Assembly (NCBI GenBank): GCA_014904845.1
Contig: MU119643.1
Span: forward strand, 12,000-34,508
Origin: Acephala macrosclerotiorum
Taxonomy: Eukaryota > Ascomycota > Leotiomycetes > Helotiales > Mollisiaceae
Direction of reading: 5' to 3'
DNA: 22,509 nt
Shown here: piece by piece, positions 10,144 through 20,665 of the stretch
How the letters are laid out: every line of letters begins with the position of its first letter
Position numbering within the stretch: position 1 is the first letter of the stretch
The notes under the pieces: model-generated
The model's input: the letters and a program-made list of their open reading frames with translations, nothing else
Databases searched by the model: none
Told to the model about the DNA's origin: nothing
Position numbers and translations under genes: made by a program

Positions 10144-12326
10144 AAACCTTGATGAGGGATGATTTCATGGGAAATGTGCCAGTTGCAGGCTTCTTGGACG
10201 AGCTGGGAGCCATGATGAAGCATGAGTTCTTCGCTGAAATTGACCCTGAGACGCGTGCGTTTCCGGATCCATTGTACAAGCCACTGGTGGGCAAAGATGA
10301 AATCCGCCTCCTACGTCTAGAGCCTGGGACAAGTGGTGGACTGAAGGGAGACCTTCTGCGCGTACATCTCGACAAGAACCCTGCCTACGAAGCCCTCTCT
10401 TACGCTTGGGGTCCTCCGGTCAAAACGTACGAGATCACGCTTCCTAATGGGATTCTCCGGATCACCGAATCGTTATTCAGGGGCCTCATGCGCCTACGTC
10501 GACGAGGGAAGAGCAGGCTTCTTTGGATAGACCAGCTGTGCATCAATCAAGACGACAACGTAGAGAAGATTCAGCAGATCTTGTTAATGCAACGGATATA
10601 TTCATCGGCTTCTAGAGTATTGGCATGGTTGGGGGAAGACGAGGGAAATGGCAGTATCGCGCTCCGTCTCCTCGAGCAAACCGGAAAGACAGACACAAGT
10701 TCTCTTCAAAGAATATCCGTTTCGGCCGCTTGGATGAAAGAAAACGGCTTTCCAGCCGCTGGTCACCGTGATTGGTTCGCGTTGTTGCATTTCTGGCGTC
10801 GGCCGTGGTTTCGAAGAGCTTGGGTAGTGCAAGAATTCGTGCTTGCGAAAGATGTTCTGATGATCTGCGGAAAGGCGCAGTTGAGTTGGGAAGCATTTAC
10901 CAGTGCACATGAAAAGATGACGCAGTACTCCCTCTTGGACTGGGGAACGTACGGCCATTTTGATATTCAAGAGGAAAAAGATCAGGCATTGTCAGGCTCG
11001 TTCTCGTTGCGGTTTATGATAGAGATAAAGCATTCTACCAAGCTTGGCTCATTGTACGCGAACGCGGTTCGAAGCTTCAGCGAAAGGGACGAGACCGCGC
11101 TGGAAGAGTTGAATATTGGGAGTTGGGGAAAAAGGCCTGGTGTCAAGGAACTCGTCATGCAGCTTCGTGAAATACCTGAAGCAACAGGGCCGGTCACTCA
11201 AATGCTTGGGCAGCTTATTGAGACTCTTACACCAGAAGTTGAGAAAATTCGCCTTCCTTTGTGTCATTTGCTAATTATGTTTGGTAAGAGTGAGGCCACA
11301 CATCCAAGGGATCGACTCTTCGCCTTCCTTGGATTGGCTGCGGATGGCGATGCGCTTTCTCTCCGGCCAAATTACGATGAGCCTATTGAGTCCGTTTTCT
11401 TGAGATATGCAAGGTACTTCATTGAGACCGGAGATGGAATTAGGCTGCTGTATCAATCTTCTGGAATTTTGAACAAAGAAATTTCAATCCCATCTTGGGT
11501 GCCTGATTGTAAGTGTTGGATGAGAAATTCCCTGACTTTCTCTGACTCTTTCATGTTTCTCTCCCGATACACTGCCCCAAAGCTCCCGCAACAATCTCCA
11601 TCGAGTAATTGCTAACTCTCCCGTTACCTAGGGACACAATCGGAGAAAAGGCCACTTAACCAGATCGCTATCCATGGCCTTTTTTACAAAGCTGCAGCAA
11701 ATACATCACCCCAGATTCGATGCGCAAATGACGAGAAAGAAATTGTCATTTCCGGAGTTCATGTCGATACCGTTTCAAGAACTGCAATATACAACCCGGG
11801 AGACCCATTCGATTCCGATGACTGGTTCCTTAACTTGCAAAACATTTTTACAGAAGTTGATAGCTTTATCCTCAATCGAGAGTCGTACGTGACAGGGGAG
11901 CCATTGTTCGACGTACTGTGGAAGACTCTGATCGGCAACGCCTCAGCAGACACGGGTTTCGCCGCTCCAGAAGAGTATGGTCAGCAATACCATGTCTGCA
12001 GGAAGATCATCGAGGACATTAAGCAAGAAGGACTATTCCCACGCTTAGAAGATACGAACAGCTATTTCAAACGTCTGTTCTCGATGATAGACATGTACAC
12101 GTTGTGCGAGACGAGGACGGGATTAGTTGGTATGGTTCCTCTTGATACTGTGGTCGGAGATTCAGTATATATCTTTGCTGGAAGCGGATTGCCGTTCATC
12201 CTACGACCAAATGCAGAACTACAAAACAAGTACGAAGTCGTTGGAGGGTGTTATATTCACGGAGTAATGAACGGAGAGCTGGTTGGGTCTGACAAATGGA
12301 GAGAGGAGGACGTCACTTTACTGTAG
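10074..12326 (+). CDS. HET-domain heterokaryon incompatibility protein (two exons)
   Basis: Predicted 709 aa: exon 1 10074-11508, exon 2 11632-12326. The HET domain is clear: YEALSYAWG (105-113), LLWIDQLCINQDD (149-161), MQRIYSSASRVLAWLGE (172-188) and RRPWFRRAWVVQEF (242-255). Downstream family blocks are also intact: PRDRLFAFLGLA (411-422), SIPSWVPDW across the splice (471-479), LPFILRP and GGCYIHGVMNGEL (683-695). Proteins of this family (Neurospora het-6, tol and pin-c are relatives in kind) trigger growth arrest and cell death after fusion of unlike hyphae; this gene's partner and specificity are unknown. No NACHT, ankyrin or WD40 part follows, so it is the HET-only class. The start is the first Met after an in-frame TGA at 10050, with A at -3. 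It is alone in its island. No frameshift or internal stop is seen, so it looks functional despite RIP-saturated DNA on both sides. Confidence 0.93.
11509..11631 (+). other. Intron of the HET gene (123 bp)
   Basis: Donor GTAAGT at 11509-11514, branch-point GCTAAC at 11611-11616 and acceptor CTAG ending at 11631. Removal joins a phase-1 codon to make Trp-479, restoring the family-typical PSWVPDWT and keeping the frame open to TAG at 12326. Reading through the intron would instead stop at 11615. Confidence 0.9.
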
Positions 12327-12540
12327 AACAAAATACTGCATGACGTTCGCTGCATTTTCCCATTCCTTTCCAACGTAAAGACTGCGTGATGAACTATTGA
12401 CTCTCTTTGAGGGCCAGGTCAGTGAGTATGCCCGAGGGACAATCCTTCAAAAAGCTTGCAAGAACTTAATAATATAGCCGGTTGGAAATATTAATCCAAA
12501 CTCACCTGTGTACTATTGTTATAACTCTTTGTTAAAGCGA
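12327..12540 (+). other. 3' flank of the HET gene
   Basis: About 210 bases of normal composition after the HET stop. No ORF or RNA gene is seen. It probably holds the 3' UTR and polyadenylation region (AT-rich TTAATAATATA near 12466-12476). Composition falls to AT-saturated from about 12541. Confidence 0.4.
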
Positions 12541-12630
12541 GTAAATCGTTGAAATTTATTAAATTGCTTTTGCGATAATTTTAATTAAATTCGAAAAATT
12601 ATATATTTATAATTTTTTTTTATATTAATT

Positions 12631-12726
12631 AAAATTTTATTAATAAACGTTAAAAAATTAAAATTAAAATTTTAATATAAAATTTTATTAATAAACGTTA
12701 AAAAATTAAAATTAAAATTTTAATAT
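12631..12726. repeat. Two tandem copies of a 48-bp unit
   Basis: 12631-12678 and 12679-12726 appear identical, each starting AAAATTTTATTAATAAACGT. The start of a third unit (AAAATTTT) follows before poly-T. As with the 145-bp duplication, sequence identity in already AT-saturated DNA points to a recent, post-RIP event. Confidence 0.85.
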
Positions 12727-12979
12727 AAAATTTTTTTTTATTAAAATAAATAAATAAATATAAAATTATTAATTAATTTATAAAAAAAATTAAATAAAAA
12801 ATATATATTATATTTTAATTTTTAATTTTATATATTATTTAAATTTAAAAAATTTAATTTAAATAAATAATTTTATTAAAAAAAATTTATAAATTTGTAT
12901 TTTTTATATTATTTAAAAATTTAAAAATTAAATAATATTATAATAAAAATATTAAAAAAATATATAATATAAAAAATTT

Positions 12980-13740
12980 ATAAAATTTTTTTATTAAATT
13001 ACGTATAATTTAATCGAAATATTTAAATATAACGATTTAATTAATTTATTAAAAATTTTTATTATTATATAATTTCGAAATAATATATAATCGTTTTAAT
13101 AAAAAATATTAAAATTTCGATTTATATACGATTATATTACGTTTATAATTATAATATATTAATTAATTTAAATTATATAAAATTTATAAATAAATTGAAA
13201 TTTAATTAAATATTTTTAAATTTTAAATTTTAAATAATTTATTTAATTCGTTATTACGTAAATTAATAAAATATAATCGTAAAATTATTTAAAATCGTTT
13301 TTATTTTAAATATTAAAATATTTATTTATTTAAATATTAAATATTTTTATAATTACGCAATTTATAAAAAAAATTTTAAAAATTTTTTTTTAAAATTATA
13401 TACTAAAAAAAAAAATTTAAATTAATTGAATTAATCGTAATAATTCGATATAAAAAACGAAAATTTTAAAAAAAAAATTTTTAATAATATTTTTTTATTA
13501 TAAAGTTTTATAATAAATACTTTTTTATTTTAAATATTTATAAAACGTTTAAATTTAAAATTTAAAATAAAAATAAATTAAATAAATTATTAAAATCGAT
13601 GATTTTATAGTTTTTCGTAAAAATGTTTTTACGAAATTTATAAAATAAAATTTATTCGTTAATTAATTTGTTTACGAATCGATGAACGATTTTTTTTTTT
13701 TTTTTAGAAACGAAAAAAACATTTTATTTTTATAAAAAAA
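12980..13740 (+). repeat. Repeat family 1, long degraded copy
   Basis: It aligns in order with the reverse complement of 19600-20300. One shared block runs ATATAACGATTTAATTAATT, then TATTAAAAATTT, then a CGAAATAA region and ATAATCGTTTTAATAA. Later shared blocks are AATTAAATATTTTTAAATTT, AAATAAAAATAAATTAAATA, ATTAAAATCG and GTTTTTACGAA. It is RIP-degraded and has no coding content. The original element class is unknown. Confidence 0.65.
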
Positions 13741-13922
13741 AATTTATTAAATATTTTTAATTTAAAAAAATATAAATAAAATAATATAAAAAACGAAATT
13801 ATTTTAAAATTATAATATTATTTTTAAATAATATAAATTAAAATTTTAAAATATTATTAAAATAATTTAAAATAATTTTAATTTTAAATTTAATATTTTT
13901 AATATTAATTATTAAATTATTA

Positions 13923-14012
<90 letters not shown>
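13923..14012. repeat. (AAT)30 microsatellite
   Basis: Thirty uninterrupted AAT units (90 bases) with no interruption that I can find. It lies about 28 bases left of the point where AT-rich DNA ends and the second gene island begins. A perfect array of this length is likely to be polymorphic between isolates. Confidence 0.97.
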
Positions 14013-14040
14013 TTATTAAATTAAATTTTTTTTTTTAATC

Positions 14041-14882
14041 GATTTTACTTCGCTCTAGCACCCTTTGCCCCACTTTAGTGCACGGATGCACTGTAAATAT
14101 AGGGCATTGGCACCCTGAAGCGATGCGCGACACCCTATTAGTGGGTCTACAGGGGCCTGAGCCCCTGTAGTCGCATCACTTTATGCCGCATTCTCCGTAA
14201 GCAGATCACTTCTACCTGGCACGCCATACTATTTACAAGCTAGCTAGCTAACTCAACTTCCAGATTGTCTGTAGATGGTGAGGTCAAGCTAGGCATATGA
14301 CAGAAAGACACAGGCACTTGCTATAGCTCTCTGGACAAGAAAGGCATCGGGCATACTTTGGATACAACTAACTTCTAGACTTCGGTTTTTGTTTTTGTTT
14401 CGTACTAAATTATCTCACCAAGCTCCTTTTGTCTGACTCGGAAATTTTTGATATAATGGAGCTTCATGCGCATCATGAATCTTGAGCGAGGCTGCCAATT
14501 TGGGATCAAGTGAGCGGAGTTGGACGATTAGTATTAGGGTGGTCACGTGTTTAATGTTATATATATTCTCATCTCACCGCTAGACAGGAATAAGACATCA
14601 CAACACATCATGAACACACACTTTATACCCCCAACACAGCCTTTGCCTGTAATAATTAGACAGTGCTTTTTTACGAATTGACGAAGGGATTAATAGGGCC
14701 ATCCTCATATTGAAACGTCATCTAAGTATCTAAATACCGCCGGGTGCCTGCGATGGCAACCACTTTGCCGCCTATCTAGGCAGTACACTCCACTATGGAA
14801 ATATCCGGCGCATGCACGCATGTCAAGATAGATCCCGAATTCTGCTTCAAATTCCCTGATTGTTTGCTGAATCATATCTGCC
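14041..14882. other. Intergenic region downstream of the coiled-coil gene
   Basis: About 840 bases of normal composition with no ORF of note and no tRNA features. The first 130 bases are structured: CACCCT occurs at 14059, 14111 and 14131, there is a small AGTGCA/TGCACT inverted repeat near 14076-14091, and a strong hairpin at 14147-14170. This could be a relic of a small mobile element. The part next to 14882 probably holds the 3' UTR of the minus-strand gene. Nothing else is recognised. Confidence 0.5.
14147..14170. repeat. Perfect GC-rich hairpin
   Basis: CTACAGGGGC (14147-14156) pairs with GCCCCTGTAG (14161-14170) around the loop CTGA. An outer, imperfect pairing of GATGCG(CG)AC upstream with GTCGCATC downstream extends it. 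It is too far (about 710 bases) from the minus-strand stop at 14883 to be called its terminator. A terminal hairpin of a mobile element is possible, but no Helitron-like CTRR end follows. Confidence 0.75.
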
Positions 14883-17221
14883 CTAATCCTCGTCTTCCGT
14901 CGGCTTCAGAGTCGACCCAGTTGACCACCGTGCACTCGGGCTGAGTGGCCCAGACATAGACCCCGTCGCAGATCCAGAAATACTCTCGCTTCTACTATAT
15001 CCCCCCAGCTTTCCTCCTTTAGCGAACTCTTTATCTGCATTTTCAATCAGTTCCGCCAAATATGCTTTCCTCTCTTCTTCCTCAGCTCTGCCCCGCACTA
15101 CCAACAGAGATGATTCAGGGAGGCCGTCCCCGGGATGAATAATGGTTTCCGCCACAGCGAGGTCCTGCTGAGGTGCCGAGAAACTACCAGGAACGTGAAG
15201 AGCAGGCCCAGCTTCGAGCAGAGTCAACTTGCGAGCCACGACTTGAGGGAAGAGAGTGAATACACGGGGACGAGTGAACGTCTTGCTGTCCATTTCGAGA
15301 TCTTGGTGTCCGCCTGATGGGGCAGGGTCGAATTTAGCAGAGCGCCACTCGTTGCGATCTGAAGGTTTGAGGCTAAGACAAGCAGTGATTTTTAATATAT
15401 CCATCTGGGCCAAATCCCAAACATCAACGGCGGACTTGGCAAGGTCAAGCAGCGCTTCGTGTATTTGGACTTGTTCTGACGGGATGATCAAAGGCGAGAG
15501 TATGTTGAGCATATCCTGAACAGCTTGGCTGGCTCTGCTTGAGGAATGGGAGCGTTCGCCCTCGTGAGGTGTTGATGTTGATGTTGGGCTAAGTGGCAGA
15601 TCTTGATCTAAAGACTGAAGAGCTTGCATGGTCAGAACTTTCCAGACAGTTGCTGCACGGCCCTTCTTTCCACCACGGTCGGAATTCGCAAGTACTGTAC
15701 AGATTTCATCGAGCAGATTGGCAAACTCCGGATTCGATAGAGTCTTCTCGGAAGAAAAAGGTTTCCAGATGTGGCTACTCAGGGCCGAAGAAATAATCCG
15801 TTGAGCATGAGCCATACGGAGATCTTGCGAAGTGTCGCTGTGAGAGATAGGAATCGAGTTGAAACATTTATCGACAGCTATAAGTTCCTTGCGAATCGTC
15901 TTAAAGTCCTTATAGTTGATCAGTAATTGACGGGCTTAATGGAACAGCGGAGCATACGTCAAAAGGCAAGTCTGTGAAGTACTGCGAGGATATTTTCTCA
16001 ATGGCTTGGCTGATCTCTGCAAACTTTCCTTTGCTATTCATGAAGTTAGAATTTTCCCTTGCATATGTTGGGGTTCGAGGTCAGACACTTACTAGAAATC
16101 TGTTGTTTGAGTTGTCAAACCAAATTCGTTCTGAACCTCGTTATACCTGGCTTCTAGATCCTCCTTTTGCTTCTTGTACAACGTCTTTGCCGCCTCCGAG
16201 TCTTCGAGTCGGTCTTCTGTCTTTTTCAATTGTTCCTCCAGGTCCTCTATCTTTTTCTCCCTCATTTTGAGATCCCCCAATAATTTCTTATTGTCGGCCT
16301 CCAAGATATTCAATTTATTCTTCCACTCATCTCCTTGCGTTCTCCTTGTATCTTCCAATTCATTCAAGCGCGAGTTGTAATCCTTGTCTTGCTCCTCCTT
16401 GAGATCAGCAAGCTCCTTTTGCATCTTATGTTTCAGCTCGGCCTTGCGGATGTCAATGCTTTTCTCTGCTTTCTGCGCCTTCTTTACTTGCTCCTCCTTC
16501 TCTACCCTCAGCTTCTCTGCGTCTTCCTCCAGCTCAGCCTTTCTCTTTGCGAGGTCAGCTTCTTTGTCTTTGCTCTCGAGTTGCAACTCAACAATTGTAT
16601 TCTTCTGTTGTTTGATCCTCCTGTCTTTGTACACGCATTCGTCATAGAGTTTTGCGAGCCGTCGATGGACTTCTGGAACCTTCTCAATCTCTTTCGCATG
16701 CGCAATGTATAGGTCGTTTACGTTCTCCACTTTCTTTTGTGCTGCTTCTATAGCTTGGGTCGCTTGCCAGAGAGCGCTAGTGTATGGCAAGAGGTTGAAG
16801 TTTGATTGATCATCGCTGATCGCTGTCGCAGAGTGATTATTTTCTCGATCATTGGTGTCCTCTCCTCGATGTCCATTATCAACTCCATTGCTCCCTCTCG
16901 ACTGATTCTCATAATCACTCCCGTTCCCAGGCCTATTCCAGTATTCGTATTGATCTCCGCGTCTATTCTTCCTCGCCATGGTAGTAGACCCCTATATTTC
17001 CTCACAATTTGTCAGCTAGCACTTCTATCTGACAGTGTGATCGTAACTGTCTCCCTTACCGATGGTAACCGTCGTCTGATGTCCTTCTTGCCGCCACTGC
17101 GTTTCCCCAAAACTAGAGACTTCGGCAGATGCCTCTTGATCGAATCAATTCGAGATTCTTTGGAAGACTCTTCCCCGCGTGTCTCTTTCGAAAGCGTGTG
17201 ATTTTGGAAGCGGCGCAACAT
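14883..17221 (-). CDS. Uncharacterised fungal coiled-coil protein (four exons proposed)
   Basis: Exons in transcript order: 17221-17060, 16991-16093, 16033-15958, 15908-14883; 720 aa. I do not recognise a named family. Parts: basic, Ser/Lys-rich N-terminus (1-58); polar, disordered segment (about 59-118); long Lys/Glu heptad-type coiled coil (about 130-344); a C-terminal region likely to be globular (about 350-680), including HIWKPFSSE and AEEEERKAYLAELIENADKE; and a Ser-rich acidic tail (681-720). No signal peptide or membrane segment is seen. The coiled coil suggests an oligomeric scaffold or structural role, but function is unknown. The last two splices are strongly supported because they join open frames across stops. 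The first exon is less certain: ATG at 16979 has a better context (ACCATGG) and follows an in-frame TAG in unspliced DNA, giving a 662-aa alternative. The intron at 16992-17059 nevertheless joins the frames exactly. Confidence 0.75.
15909..15957 (-). other. Intron 3 of the coiled-coil gene (49 bp)
   Basis: On the minus strand, donor GTATGC and acceptor ATAAG, with TACTGAT as a possible branch point. Splicing is phase 0 and joins ...LPFD to DFKTIRKEL..., adding 31 residues before the Met at 15815. Without it, the frame from exon 3 hits TAA inside the intron. The donor is less canonical than in the other introns. Confidence 0.75.
16034..16092 (-). other. Intron 2 of the coiled-coil gene (59 bp)
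   Basis: On the minus strand, donor GTAAGT (16092-16087), branch point CTAAC (16049-16045) and acceptor ending at 16034. The donor overlaps the apparent stop TAG at 16094-16092. Removing the intron turns TA|C into Tyr and continues the frame, so the apparent 295-aa ORF end is an artefact. Confidence 0.85.
16992..17059 (-). other. Intron 1 of the coiled-coil gene (68 bp, probable)
   Basis: On the minus strand, donor GTAAGG (17059-17054), branch-point-like GCTGAC about 20 bases from the acceptor, and acceptor ATATAG ending at 16992. It is phase 0: the upstream open frame ending ...RRRLPS joins to GSTTM without a stop. If the first exon is non-coding, this would be a 5' UTR intron. Confidence 0.6.
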
Positions 17222-17945
17222 CAATCAATGGCTATCAGGCAGCTGTTTAATCAGAGGATAATAGGATAAGATCCATATAATGATGTAGTAACTAGCAGAA
17301 TTGAACCAACGAACAATGCATAACAGAGAAAAAAACTCGGGCAGAACCTGGACAACTTCACTCTGGATTCTTGATGATTGAGATGAGCTGTCCCCAGCTC
17401 TTTGCCTACCCCAATATCTGGAAAGCCTCTGAGTGAGTGGCCTCTTAGCTGTGTAACCAACCTAAAAACCACAACTGCACCAATCTCTGGAAGAATCACT
17501 GAGGCCGAGTGGAGTAATTCACACGTGTTCTCCATCAGAATGGTTGCGCACATTTCCTTATGGCACATCGCAGAAAGTGGCGGAATCTCCCATTCCCACT
17601 GGCCAACTAATATCATTATGACGACGAGTATGTGCTGCAAATAAGCGGTCGTGGAGGTAGTTGATTCGACCATCCAAACATCGCCTGACAAGCATACTGT
17701 GTGAGAGCCATCTCTCGTTGAAGGCGGGCGTTGCAGTTGGGATGCAGGATGCCGGATTGAGTACAGAGATGCTGATCCAACAACCCGAACTCTGTTGCCG
17801 CACACACACACACACATGCCGAAGAAGACCATACCGGCAGGACCCAGCATATTGAATGGGTGATTGCCTCGAGAAGTGGGGTGATGCCTAGCTTGTGGTG
17901 TTCTGTGGTGAGTCATAGGTACAGTGAGACTGACCAGGAGTCTCA
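17222..17945 (-). promoter_or_regulatory. Upstream region of the coiled-coil gene
   Basis: About 720 bases of normal composition between the minus-strand gene and the AT-rich block, most likely its promoter and 5' UTR. A minus-strand frame is open from 17946 to 17251 (231 codons). It has no recognisable domain, encodes a Cys/Val run from a CA repeat and looks accidental. A perfect (CA)8 lies at 17801-17816. No clear TATA box or operator can be named. Confidence 0.4.
17801..17816. repeat. (CA)8 microsatellite
   Basis: Eight perfect CA units in the upstream region of the coiled-coil gene. It produces the Cys-Val run seen in a spurious minus-strand frame. Confidence 0.95.
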
Positions 17946-19599
17946 TTATTATCCAATAATAAAAAATTATTAATAAAATATATATAATATAATTATTAAT
18001 ATTAAATTAAAAATTTAATACTTTATAATTATTTTTAAACGTATTGATATTAATTAATAATAAAATTTAAATATAATATTATTATTATTTTTTTATTCGT
18101 TAATAATAATTTTATATAATAATAAAAAATATTAAAATTCGATTTATATTATATTTTTAAAATAATTTTATAATTAATTTAATTTAAATTAAATAATAAA
18201 ATTTACGTTTAAAAATTTTAAAATCGTTTAAATTAATTATTAAAATATATAAATTTAAAATATTATTTTTTTAAATTAAAAATATTAAAATATTTAAAAA
18301 AAAAAAAATATAAATAAAAAAAATTTATAAAAAAATTTAAAATTTAAAATAAATAAATCAATATATTTATAATATAAATTAATTTAAAAAAAAAATTAAA
18401 ATAATATAATAAAATAATTTTTATAAATAATAAATAAATTATTAAAAAATTATATTATAAAATATTTAAATAATAATAATTTTTTTCAAAAAAAAATATA
18501 TATTTATTAAATATATTAATTTTTTTTTATTAATTATTTTATTAAAAAATACGTATATTAATAATAATTTAATTAAATATTTTAATATTAATAATATTAA
18601 TTTAAAATTTATAATTTATAATATTTATTTAATTTATTATAATGTTTTTAAATAAATTTATTAAATACGTATTAAAATATTAAAATATTAATAATCGTTT
18701 TTTATTCGATTAATTATTACAAATATTAATATTATTTAAAATTTAATATAAAATAAATCGATTTAATATACGAATTATTATATTATTCGATATTAAAAAT
18801 TTAAATTAAAATAATTAAAAATTAAACAATTTAATTATATAAAAATCGTATAAAAATTATATATAATTATTTATAATCGTTAAAATTTAAAAATTTTAAT
18901 ATTTTTATAAATTGAAATTTATTTAATAATCGATTATTAATTAAACATTAGAATTTTAAATATATAATTATTACGTAATACGCGCTATTAATAAGTCGTT
19001 AATATTATTAATAATTAATTAATACGTAAAATATTTTTTATAAAAAAAATAATAAAAAAATATATAATATTATTAAATTTATTATTTTTATTATTATTAA
19101 AAATTAAAAAATTATTAAAATATTTTTTTTATTATATTTATTATAATTTAAATATAAAATTTGAATAAAATATTATTTTAAAAATTAATTTTAAAATATA
19201 AATAAAAATAATATATAATAAATTTTATTATATTTATTAAAAAATATTAAAATATTATTAAATATTATTTTAATTTTTATTAATTTTTTAAATAATATAT
19301 AAAAACGTTTATAATATAATTTTATTTTAAATAAAAAAATATTTAATATAATAATTAAATTAATTAAAAAAAATTAAAATTATATAATAAAAATAAAATA
19401 ATTAACAAATTAATAAATTATTAATATTATTAATTTATTAAACGTATATTAAAATATTAAATTATAAAATTAATAATTATTAAAAATATAAAAAATATTA
19501 AATTTATATACGAATAAATATTATAATTAATAAATATAAAAAATTTTAATATTTTTTATTAATCGAATTTATTTTTTAATTAGTAATATAATATTAAAT

Positions 19600-20300
19600 A
19601 TTATGATAAAATATTTTTTTCGTTTTAAAAAAAACTCGTTTAACGATTTATTAAACGATTTTTTTTTTATTTAATATATATTTTATTTTATAAACTTCGT
19701 AAAAACGTTTTTATAAAAAATTATAAAATTTTCGATTTTATTAATTTATTTAATTTATTTTTATTTTAAATTAAAAATTAAAAATTTTTAATATTTAAAA
19801 TAAAAATTTATTATAAAATTTTAATTTTAATTTTTTATATTAAATTATTATAATCGATTTAATTTATTTTAATATTTTATTATTATTTTAAAAATTTTAT
19901 TTTTTATATTAAATTATTACGATTAATTTAATTAATTTATATTATTTTATTTAATATATAATTTTTTAAAAAAATTTAAAAATTATATAATATTAAAAAT
20001 ATTTTAATATTTAAAATAATTTTATAATTGTTATTTTTATTAAATATAATTATATTTTATTAATAAATTAATTTAATTATTTAAAATTTAAAAATATTTA
20101 ATTAAATTTTATATAATTTAAAATAATTAATAAATAAAAATTATAAATATAATTATAATTATAAAATTTTAATATTTGTTATTAAAACGATTATATTTTA
20201 TTTCGAAATAATAAAATCGCGAAATTTTTAATAAATTAATTAAATCGTTATATTTATATATTTTAATTAAATTTTATAATTTTTATTTATAATTAAAATA
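19600..20300 (-). repeat. Repeat family 1, inverted long copy
   Basis: Its reverse complement is collinear with 12980-13740. From 20300 down, it matches the ATATAACGATTTAATTAATT and ATAATCGTTTTAATAA blocks, then the AATTAAATATTTTTAAATTT block. From 19830 down, it matches AAATAAAAATAAATTAAATA, ATTAAAATCG and the GTTTTTACGAA block. With the left copy it brackets the island at 14041-17945. It is degraded, with no coding content. Confidence 0.65.
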
Positions 20301-20519
20301 ATTCGTATTATTTAAATAACGCGTAATTTAAAAAAATTAATATTAATTTTTAAATTAAATAAATAATAATTAAAATCGAATTTTATATTTATTAATAAAA
20401 AATATATTTAATAAATTATTATATATTAAACGTTCTTATAAATATAATAATTTATTATTAATAAAAATTAATATTTAATTTTTTAATAAATTTAAAATTA
20501 ATAATATATTTATATTAAA

Positions 20520-20665
20520 AAAAATTCGTTTATTAATTCATAAATAAATTAATTAATAAACGAGTATTTTTTTATTTAACGTATATTTTATTTTATAAAT
20601 TTTATAAAAAATTATATAAATTTTAATTTTAATAATTTATTTTTATTTTAAATTTAATTTTTTTT
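20520..20665 (-). repeat. Repeat family 1, short fragment
   Basis: Reverse-complement landmarks AAATAAAAATAAATTATTAA, TTTATAAAATAAAATATACG and TCGTTTATTAATTAATTTAT resemble the 13560-13680 part of the long copy. It is shorter and more mutated than the other copies; the alignment is by eye. Confidence 0.45.

Larger units (their letters stand above)
12541..14040. repeat. AT-rich, RIP-degraded block between the two gene islands
   Basis: About 1.5 kb with no gene. It holds a 48-bp tandem repeat, a long family 1 copy and a perfect (AAT)30 array, each listed separately. Remaining C and G are mostly in CpG. Composition changes back to normal at about 14040. Confidence 0.8.

Noticed and set aside
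10136..11456. Several minus-strand ORFs of 61-122 codons opposite HET exon 1
   Set aside because: They lie antisense to a clear HET domain and have no domains of their own; they are reading-frame shadows.
11674..11892. Plus-strand 72-codon ORF at the start of HET exon 2
   Set aside because: It is in another frame than the spliced HET protein, whose frame continues from 11632 to 12326 with family motifs.
14147..14170. Hairpin as a transcription terminator or Helitron 3' end
   Set aside because: It is about 710 bases beyond the nearest stop codon, and fungal nuclear genes do not use such terminators. No CTRR-type end follows the stem.
14041..14200. Possible tRNA or SINE-like gene
   Set aside because: No B-box-like GGTTCRANNCC motif and no cloverleaf pairing could be found on either strand.
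16174..17201. Plus-strand Ser/Leu/Phe-rich ORFs opposite the coiled-coil exons
   Set aside because: Antisense of a Lys/Glu-rich coiled coil regularly gives open Ser/Leu/Phe frames; there is no independent support.
17251..17946. Minus-strand 231-codon ORF upstream of the coiled-coil gene
   Set aside because: No recognisable domain, a Cys/Val run encoded by a CA repeat, a start exactly at the AT boundary, and an odd overall composition (many Cys, Met, His). It fits better as promoter or 5' leader. Transcript evidence could reverse this.
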